From: Cephalothrix spiralis
Taxonomy: Eukaryota > Nemertea > Palaeonemertea > Archinemertea > Cephalotrichidae
DNA: 13,670 nucleotides
Assembly: GCA_032353305.1 (NCBI GenBank)
Contig: JAUCNG010118878.1
Span: forward strand, 1-13,670
Direction of reading: 5' to 3'
The notes below the pieces were generated by a model that was not told the origin of the DNA, did no database searches, and saw only the letters and a program-made list of their open reading frames with translations. Of the stretch, positions 9,105 to 13,670 are shown piece after piece; position 1 is the stretch's first letter, and each line of letters starts with the position of its first letter. Made by a program: the position numbers and the translations under genes.

Positions 9105-9311
9105 GTAAGTCGTGACTCTTTTCTATATCAATCAATTATTCATCTAAATAAGCTATGCTCTATATAGCCCGTTATCCACGCCGCTAAATCCATTTTTCGG
9201 AGGTTAATCCTTTTATTAAATCGATGGATTACGGATCGAGAATGAAAATAAAATATTATTTTTTGCTGTTTTAATGGCTTGTCAGCTCGAGCTACCCTGA
9301 TAAATGCGCGC

Positions 9312-9374
9312 CCGAGTGTCCGTGCTAAATACTATTGCGGATTTGAATTTAGCACTATTTTTAATGCCACTCGG
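9312..9374. repeat. Interrupted two-part hairpin
   Basis: The arm ccgagtg (9312-9318) pairs exactly with cactcgg (9368-9374), and inside it gtgctaaat (9322-9330) pairs exactly with atttagcac (9347-9355). The 16-nt loop is actattgcggatttga. Two perfect blocks in register make this more than chance. It sits in a GC-richer patch of intron (9285-9330) and may be a small foldback remnant. Confidence 0.6.
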
Positions 9375-9771
9375 AAGTCAGTATGAGTGTGCTAGATCAG
9401 ATAAGCAAAGCACTTAATTTTTATCTCGCATTTATCATTTTATCAAAATTATAATGTTTATCAAAATTAAGATGTTTGAGTATGAAAATGTCCAGTGGCG
9501 AAAAATACAATTTATTATTTTTGGTGGCTGTTCCGCTCTTTTTTCAACTTACGATAAATTTTTCCAAGCATCAACTTAAGTAATTTGTAATGTGGTCAAA
9601 TATTTACTGGGATGTAAAGAGCCTTATTTATCTAAAGATAAATTTATGTAAGATCGATTATTCTAAAGTCTGCATACATGTCCAGTACTGCAGCATATGC
9701 GAACTGCTGAAAGCCTTATTCGGACCTTCAATTTATTGATATCAACATTTAACATTTACCTCAAATTTCAG

Positions 9772-9857
9772 GGAGTCCAAATATCCAGATTATGGATCAT
9801 ACATGACAGCATTAATGCATAATGTCAAATTATTAGTCGAAAGTGGAAAAGAAGAGG
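9772..9857 (+). CDS. PPR gene, internal exon 7
   Basis: This 86-nt exon lies between cctcaaatttcag and gtaagc. One base completes the split Leu codon, then 28 codons follow (ESKYPDYGSYMTALMHNVKL, then LVESGKEE), then one base of the next codon (phase 1). It continues the second PPR-like unit and starts another helix. The next coding exon is not between here and about 13.6 kb as far as I can see. Confidence 0.82.
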
Positions 9858-9978
9858 GTAAGCTTTTTTTTAAATATTCTTTAGCTTATGACTATACCAT
9901 ATGACGATACCGGTACCAAACAAACGTTTTATCATTAAAACAGATAAAGACTTCCCATGAACATGAAACATAAAACAC

Positions 9979-9984
9979 TTTATT
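9979..9984 (-). terminator. Polyadenylation signal AATAAA (minus strand)
   Basis: Plus-strand tttatt at 9979-9984 is AATAAA on the minus strand. It lies about 64 nt past the stop codon of the minus-strand ORF ending at 10048, a normal distance for a short 3' UTR. It supports that ORF being a terminal exon. Confidence 0.4.
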
Positions 9985-10047
9985 TTTCAAAATTTTTCTG
10001 GAAAAAAACTTCATACACGGAATAATTATTTTTCATTATTATAATTA

Positions 10048-10306
10048 TCAAAAAGGGTAGGTATAACACTTGGAAACTTCATCATAAATAATGATGATAT
10101 TACCAGATTGGCTTACAAGCTTTTTTTCATTAACTTCATTTCGTTTAATTAAATCATTTATTTCCGAATTAATGTCATCTCTCATTAGTTCAATTAATTC
10201 TTCATGTTCACAGCATGCACTACGAGCAGACTTATGATACGCGACTTGTGATGAGAGGCATTTCTTGGCCTTATCTTTCACAGCTATTCTCTCCTCTCTA
10301 AAACAT
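10048..10306 (-). CDS. Terminal exon candidate of an antisense gene, unrecognised
   Basis: On the minus strand the acceptor aatgttttag opens at about 10306 into one frame: EERIAVKDKAKKCLSSQVAY, then a Cys/Glu-rich stretch (ACCEHEELIELMRDDINSEI), then NDLIKRNEVNEKK and an Ile-rich end, closing YDEVSKCYTYPF with TGA at 10050-10048. There is no ATG at the start, so it would need an upstream exon, and an upstream TAA closes the frame. The helical, charged composition and the AATAAA 64 nt downstream favour a real 3' exon. It lies inside an intron of the plus-strand PPR gene. I do not recognise the protein. Confidence 0.45.
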
Positions 10307-10415
10307 TAACCCTTTTTTAAAACCACAAACGTGTTCCTGAGCAATATTTAATTCCCTTGATAAACTCATCAACTTTATTTATTTAAAGATTCGATTGAAA
10401 AAAAGGGCTACGCAC

Positions 10416-10672
10416 TTATCTAGTGTCTTTCGACAGTGGAGTCTTCGCAGTGATATATTGTTTACACCCCTTGGAGTAGAATTTATAAATATTCTTCCTA
10501 AAAACACGAATACTGAGTGTTGATGACGACATTTGTAGGATTAAAAACACACGAAATAGCTTGTCTAAGATATAGGTGTATAATTTTCGCAAACTCAATA
10601 GTTTCAAAATTACGGACAAGAGACGAAAGGTTAGCATAAGGGATGTACAGCAGAGGGCAATCATACATCAAC
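10416..10672 (-). other. Overlapping short minus-strand ORFs, doubtful
   Basis: Two frames are open here. One starts at 10664 and gives an 82-residue hydrophobic and basic product (MIALCCTSLMLTF...). The other starts at the upstream ATG at about 10669 and gives about 56 residues (MYDCPLLYIPYANLSSLV...). The acceptor-like tatgctttttgcag lies some 80 nt upstream. Both have in-frame stops directly before the ATG. I cannot choose between them, and either may be chance. Confidence 0.2.
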
Positions 10673-10807
10673 TAAAAGAACAAGTATGGTTCCCATGGTG
10701 CTGACCGTAGTTCCATGCATTGACCTTATTTGCTGCAAAAAGCATATATTAATGAAAAGAGTAACTAAACAAAGTCTCAAAAATCCACAGACACATGAAG
10801 TATAAAG

Positions 10808-11018
10808 TCAATTCTTCAATTTGTATATCAGCAGCATTATCTTAATCGCCAGTAAGGCCCTATTCAATTTTCCAACTTTTTTCAGCTTTCTTAGTTTCTT
10901 GATTTTTCTCTCCCCTCTGTTTTGCTCTAGCAGTTTGAAGGGATGACAAGCATCCGACTTGGCTTCGGCCAAGTCACCGGGGGGCATCACATACAAACCA
11001 GGCGAAATTTCAACCGTC
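10808..11018 (-). CDS. Possible antisense exon with a very basic tail
   Basis: On the minus strand a strong acceptor (gaaaatttttttcag) is followed by TVEISPGLYVMPPGDLAEAK, SDACHPFKLLEQN, and a highly cationic amphipathic end (RGERKIKKLRKLKKVGKLNR, then ALLAIKIMLLIYKLKN) closed by TGA at 10808. The frame is also open upstream to about 11100. There is no start codon and no clear AATAAA close behind. A perfect 8-bp stem with a TTCG loop (10956-10975) lies inside. The family is unknown. Confidence 0.35.
10956..10975. repeat. 8-bp perfect hairpin with TTCG tetraloop
   Basis: The arm gacttggc (10956-10963), the loop ttcg (10964-10967) and the arm gccaagtc (10968-10975) form a compact stem, exceptionally stable if transcribed from the plus strand. 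On the minus strand the loop is CGAA, and the bases would encode DLAEAKSD. It stands out as a GC-rich spot in AT-rich intron. Confidence 0.7.
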
Positions 11019-11168
11019 TGAAAAAAATTTTCAGCGACATTTTCTGATTGAATATGTGTTGGGCTGTTGGCTATATTATTTGAGACCCTTGTTTTTTCTC
11101 TCAGTTAGTCAATGAAGCGGAGTCCTGAAAGGATGATAAATTCACGATTATTCAATTGTTCATATCCT

Positions 11169-11480
11169 TCAAAAAATACGAATTTCCGTCATAAGACGTA
11201 AAGATTTCGTTAATAAAGCATTGTTGTTTTTGTTCTTACTTTTTATCCTCTTAGGAACTATTCGGCCGAAGCAAAATGGTGGATTCACCATATTATTTAT
11301 TGTTTCGTTTAATTGGTCAGCATTCAACTGCAGACATGTCTGGCTGTTTGGTCTGCTGTTCTTAAGCTGTTGACTTTTCTTGTAACAGGTGAATAAATAT
11401 GTTCCAGCAGGAACGCAAGCGGGATCCGCATTCGTATACATGTACTTCTCAAATATCAAATAAATCTTTCGAATATTCAG
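11169..11480 (-). CDS. Possible antisense exon, cysteine-containing, unrecognised
   Basis: An open minus-strand frame contains NADPACVPAGTYLFTCYKKS, then QQLKNSRPNSQTCLQLNADQ, then LNETINNMVNPPFCFGRIVP. Four cysteines sit in the first 60 residues. A possible donor (ataaaaa|gtaaga, about 11240) lies before an Asn/Lys-rich run that may already be intron. Its phase does not fit the best acceptor of the next ORF (11018). The acceptor tttctaaaacag lies upstream at about 11495. Composition suggests coding, but the structure does not close. Confidence 0.25.
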   Translation of the reverse strand: MNIRKIYLIFEKYMYTNADPACVPAGTYLFTCYKKSQQLKNSRPNSQTCLQLNADQLNETINNMVNPPFCFGRIVPKRIKSKNKNNNALLTKSLRLMTEIRIF

Positions 11481-11560
11481 TTTAATGGGGCCTGTTTTAG
11501 AAAGCTAGGCTTACTTCAAATACTTCTTAATTGTACGGATTATCTGCCGCATATATGCTA

Positions 11561-11812
11561 CAGACGTCACCATAGATTAAGTACCCAGATAGTGCAATTA
11601 GAGGAGTCTTTTGTCCGATTCTCGTTTCGGGCCATATTGCTCAAACCGGGCCTTTTTATCATTAACGCGCTACCTGACGGGAAACCTCCGGTATTACCGC
11701 CGCAGTATAGGCCCTCTTTCGGCAAACCTCCAGAACTAATCTTAAATTCGGACATGATTTTAGTACTAATTGCACTATCTGTGTATTGTTAATCTATGAC
11801 GTCACTTACAAG
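11561..11812. mobile_element. MITE-like element, about 250 bp
   Basis: The left end (cagacgtcaccatagattaa, then gtacccagatagtgcaattag, 11561-11601) is an inverted copy of the right end (ctaattgcactatctgtgta, then ttgttaatctatgacgtcac, 11766-11805). The 16 bases 11586-11601 match 11766-11781 perfectly, and atagattaa and gacgtca match further out. The core is GC-richer than the intron. Short ORFs run across it on both strands, but they are by-products of the element. A target-site duplication is not clear (tacagac and ttacaagac flank it). Confidence 0.7.
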
Positions 11813-11934
11813 ACATTTATTTTGAGAGACAGTCCGATATCTATACTCACGCGCTGCATTTGAAATAAATGGTATCCTTGAATTGCGGATACATGAATCT
11901 CAATATCAGCAATAACGATTGTTAATTCATTAGC

Positions 11935-11986
11935 CTTCTTCATTAGCAACAGCATTATGCTCTTCTTCATTAGCAACAACATTATG
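11935..11986. repeat. 27-nt tandem pair
   Basis: The unit cttcttcattagcaacagca, continuing ttatgct, at 11935-11961 is repeated from 11962 with one substitution in the visible part. The period of 27 keeps frame. A minus-strand ORF across it would read IMLLLMKK twice, but I see no splice or start evidence that this ORF is used. Confidence 0.8.
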
Positions 11987-12266
11987 TGGTCCTCCGCTGT
12001 AATATTTTGTATTAAACAAACTATGCCTATCATTCAAAACGATCATATACTGTGTTTTATTTCGAATAAATTTTACATTTTGCTGCATGTTGTGCAAAAA
12101 TCAAAAAAATATTTTATTATATAAATCTGTTTTATGGCACCAGAATTTATTCGCAAAGCACATTGACGAAGTGATCATATCTTTACATACATTATATAAT
12201 GTATTTAAATAGCATTAATTGAACGATAAAAAATAGCACGTCGTAAATTAAAATCTTCCAAAAACC

Positions 12267-12415
12267 TTCAAAAATTCCTACAAAACGTTAGAAAATGGAT
12301 CAAAATTGTGATGCAGTGTAATAATAAACAATCACGAGTTGCAATTCAAAAAGTCCAACAAAAGTTAGAAAAATTGATAAAAATTATGATAGTACAGTGT
12401 AATAATAAACATTAC
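12267..12415. repeat. Imperfect tandem duplication, period about 79
   Basis: The stretch from 12267 (ttcaaaaattcctacaaaac, a long A-rich run, then cagtgtaataataaaca) recurs from 12345 (ttcaaaaagtccaacaaaag, then cagtgtaataataaaca) with substitutions and small indels. It is intronic and AT-rich. Nothing else is seen in 11987-12596. Confidence 0.75.
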
Positions 12416-12596
12416 TGTACGCTTAGTGATATTTCTATTATAGAATTACTTGTAAATTCTAAATCGAACTAAACAATAAGCAGTACAGTATAGCTACGAA
12501 TGATTAGATATATACGATATATTAGAGTTTACTATAACATTTACTTTAATAACACTCATGGGAAAGTATCCCCTCCCCTTCGTACGGAATTTTTAC

Positions 12597-12695
12597 CTTC
12601 CTCATCCATATTTTCTTTTCTTTTTTAATTTTCCTCTCCTTTTTTGGCTTTTGGTCCTCTTCATCATCAGTTACATTAATAGATGTCTTAGAAGA
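12597..12695 (-). CDS. Antisense internal exon, Lys/Glu-rich
   Basis: On the minus strand the acceptor tttctttctatttcag (AG at 12697-12696) and the donor gtaaaa (from 12596) bound exactly 99 nt. One frame only is open: SSKTSINVTDDEEDQKPKKE, then RKIKKEKKIWMRK. The other two frames stop within the first eight codons. It is an acidic patch followed by a basic run that looks like a nuclear-localisation or nucleic-acid-binding segment. The basic run before an IWMRK-type motif is reminiscent of the N-terminal part of Harbinger/ALP1-type transposase-derived proteins. The following domain is not seen, so that is only a suggestion. Upstream and downstream exons are not fixed. Confidence 0.5.
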
Positions 12696-12908
12696 CTGAA
12701 ATAGAAAGAAAAACGTTCTTTAAAGTTCATTGTTTGTTTTATGAAGGACACGATAAAGGACATTGCCTGTAAAATTCTAGTAAATTTAGGTACTTAGCAA
12801 CTAGATGTTATAACCTTGCTACGTCATGAATAATAATGAGATCTTTAAATTAGTAACATCTTGCAGTTTTTTAAGCCTGTTATGCGCTATATATATGCAC
12901 ATGCTGGA

Positions 12909-13005
12909 ACAGGGTGACCACTCACCTAGCTGGAAAACAGGAAAAAGTCGGGGGGAAATATTTTGGTTAAATTTTGATGAAAGTCGGGGAAAAATATTTC
13001 AGAGA
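12909..13005 (+). repeat. Dispersed-repeat fragment with aaagtcgggg motifs
   Basis: After gggtgaccactcacctagct, the motif aaagtcggggggaaatattt occurs near 12944 and again as aaagtcggggaaaaatattt near 12980. This tggaaaa...aaagtcggggaaa style resembles a simple motif-rich dispersed repeat. A distant echo (gggggaaaagctggggaaaa) is at about 4326-4345. The plus-strand ORF running through it (12826-13029) is not convincing as a gene. Confidence 0.4.
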
Positions 13006-13181
13006 ATTAGTTCAAGACAAATTATTTGAGCTACATGTATATACATTTAGAAAAACATGATTTCACTTTGTCTTGCATGCTCAACTTCTTATGATATGCG
13101 TATCGACTAAAAATAATGACGTCACGCTCTAAGGTGAACATCGGGAGGTCAATATACAATGTTGCCTGTTTGTTTAAATCC

Positions 13182-13324
13182 TCAAATTTTTAGTTGAACT
13201 CTCTCGTTGATCCTTTCTCGTCTACTGCTCCTTCTATTTCCTTGCGGAGTCAGTTTTACAGTTCGCACTTTTGGGGCGTGAAAGTCCCAACAAATGAGAG
13301 ATGACCAGTTGCTTAAACGAGTCC
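13182..13324 (-). CDS. Possible antisense exon, Arg-rich
   Basis: On the minus strand the acceptor acaaaagtatttcag (AG at 13326-13325) is followed by a base and then TRLSNWSSLICWDFHAPKVR, TVKLTPQGNRRSSRRERINE, RVQLKI and TGA at 13184-13182. A second frame is also open for about 30 codons. The patch is GC-richer than its surroundings, as exons here are. There is no AATAAA close behind. It is upstream, in minus-strand sense, of the 12695-12597 exon, so the stop argues against both being in one transcript. Bases 13325-13659 show a run of nine C (13356-13364) but no other feature. Confidence 0.22.
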
Positions 13325-13659
13325 CTGAAATACTTTTGTCCAGGATTGTCTGTAACCCCCCCCCTTTTGCTCGAATTTCGGAAAATGAGTTACATGTAAT
13401 TCCTAATTTTTCTCTCTCTCATTTCTAAATGGTATTAAAGGTGTCGAATAATCAGATGGAGTAGGTATAGCAAAGCTGATTGTTTTGGATTTCTAACCCT
13501 TGTCATACAACCTTGTAGCGACCTTTTTGAATCCATTGCCTGAACTTTGTTAGTTTCAAAGAAGCAGGCACTGACTTAGTGAAGTTACAGTCCAATATGT
13601 TGTAGCTTTACTATTTTGAGCAACAACTTGGCCTTTATCCATATTGTCTTTGCTTACAG

Positions 13660-13670
13660 TTTATAATTAT
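13660..13670 (+). CDS. PPR gene, possible start of exon 8 at window edge
   Basis: The sequence tatccatattgtctttgcttacag makes a good acceptor ending at 13659. The 11 bases that remain, joined to the single G left by exon 7, read GTT TAT AAT TAT (V-Y-N-Y) without a stop, so the phase fits. Only four codons are visible, so this rests on the splice site and phase alone. Confidence 0.35.

Larger units (their letters stand above)
357..13670 (+). other. Gene span: PPR-repeat protein, LRPPRC-like, internal part only
   Basis: Seven plus-strand exons splice into one open frame of about 247 residues, and the intron phases agree throughout (five phase-0 junctions, then one phase 2 and one phase 1). The peptide is mostly helical and charged. 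Around the 8553/8962 junction it reads as a 35-residue PPR unit: WLLIAYCRIG, then NISRADEIKQELESSGF. This matches the family pattern of an aromatic/aliphatic helix A, a G-N turn and helix B ending ESGF. Weaker PPR-like units lie in exon 2 and in exons 6-7. PPR proteins bind single-stranded RNA, usually in mitochondria. Among the few animal PPR proteins, a long gene of many small exons best fits LRPPRC, which stabilises mitochondrial mRNAs with SLIRP, but this is inference. PTCD-type proteins are alternatives. Start codon, mitochondrial presequence and stop lie outside the window. The first (5.3 kb) and last (about 3.8 kb) introns each contain antisense coding sequence. Confidence 0.6.

Noticed and set aside
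8962-9109. End of the PPR gene at the TAA at 9105-9109
   Set aside because: The stop exists only if the gtaagt donor is ignored. Splicing to 9772 restores a Leu codon and an uninterrupted helical peptide.
11567-11792. Overlapping ORFs on both strands
   Set aside because: They lie within the inverted-repeat element at 11561-11812 and read through its ends, with no splice support.
12826-13029. Plus-strand ORF of 67 codons
   Set aside because: Runs through a motif-rich dispersed repeat, with no splice signals or coding character.
13195-13307. Plus-strand exon after the acceptor aaatttttag
   Set aside because: One frame is open for about 36 codons, but it does not fit the phase left by exon 7 (gives TGA after five codons), and the minus strand has the better acceptor.

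Overview
The window looks like animal nuclear DNA. It is AT-rich and gene-poor. Coding blocks of 57-143 nt are flanked by GTAAGT-type donors and pyrimidine-AG acceptors, and they make sense only when spliced. Palindromic tacatgta-type motifs are scattered through the introns, and there are many short foldback elements and a tRNA-derived SINE-like sequence. This texture is typical of a mollusc, probably a bivalve, but that is inference and not proof.

The main content is the middle of one plus-strand gene. Seven exons (357-454, 5770-5907, 6211-6291, 6817-6873, 8416-8553, 8962-9104, 9772-9857) join in frame into about 247 residues with compatible intron phases. An eighth exon may begin at 13660, at the window edge. 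The peptide is helical and contains at least one clear 35-residue pentatricopeptide (PPR) repeat with weaker ones beside it. A large animal PPR protein of the LRPPRC type (mitochondrial mRNA stability) is the best guess. Neither gene end is in the window.

The first intron (about 5.3 kb) holds a 31-nt tandem pair just before it, several diverged tandem duplications, two foldback elements (about 168 bp and about 680 bp), an antisense coiled-coil ORF of 142 codons with its own splice acceptor and good start context, and a decayed duplicate of the following exon. The decayed copy carries a stop codon and deletions.

The middle introns hold a SINE-like sequence (about 6921-7145), palindromes near 7490 and 7575, a possible relic of the 57-nt exon at 8079-8109, and a 63-nt hairpin at 9312-9374.

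The last intron (from 9858, about 3.8 kb if the 13660 acceptor is used) contains minus-strand coding signals. These are a terminal-exon candidate (10306-10048) followed by AATAAA at 9984-9979, and a well-bounded 99-nt Lys/Glu-rich exon (12695-12597). There are also weaker ORFs around 10.8-11.5 kb and 13.2 kb. A roughly 250-bp MITE-like element lies at 11561-11812. Whether the minus-strand pieces form one nested gene or several cannot be settled from sequence alone.

I found no CRISPR array, rRNA, functional tRNA, operon or prokaryotic feature.
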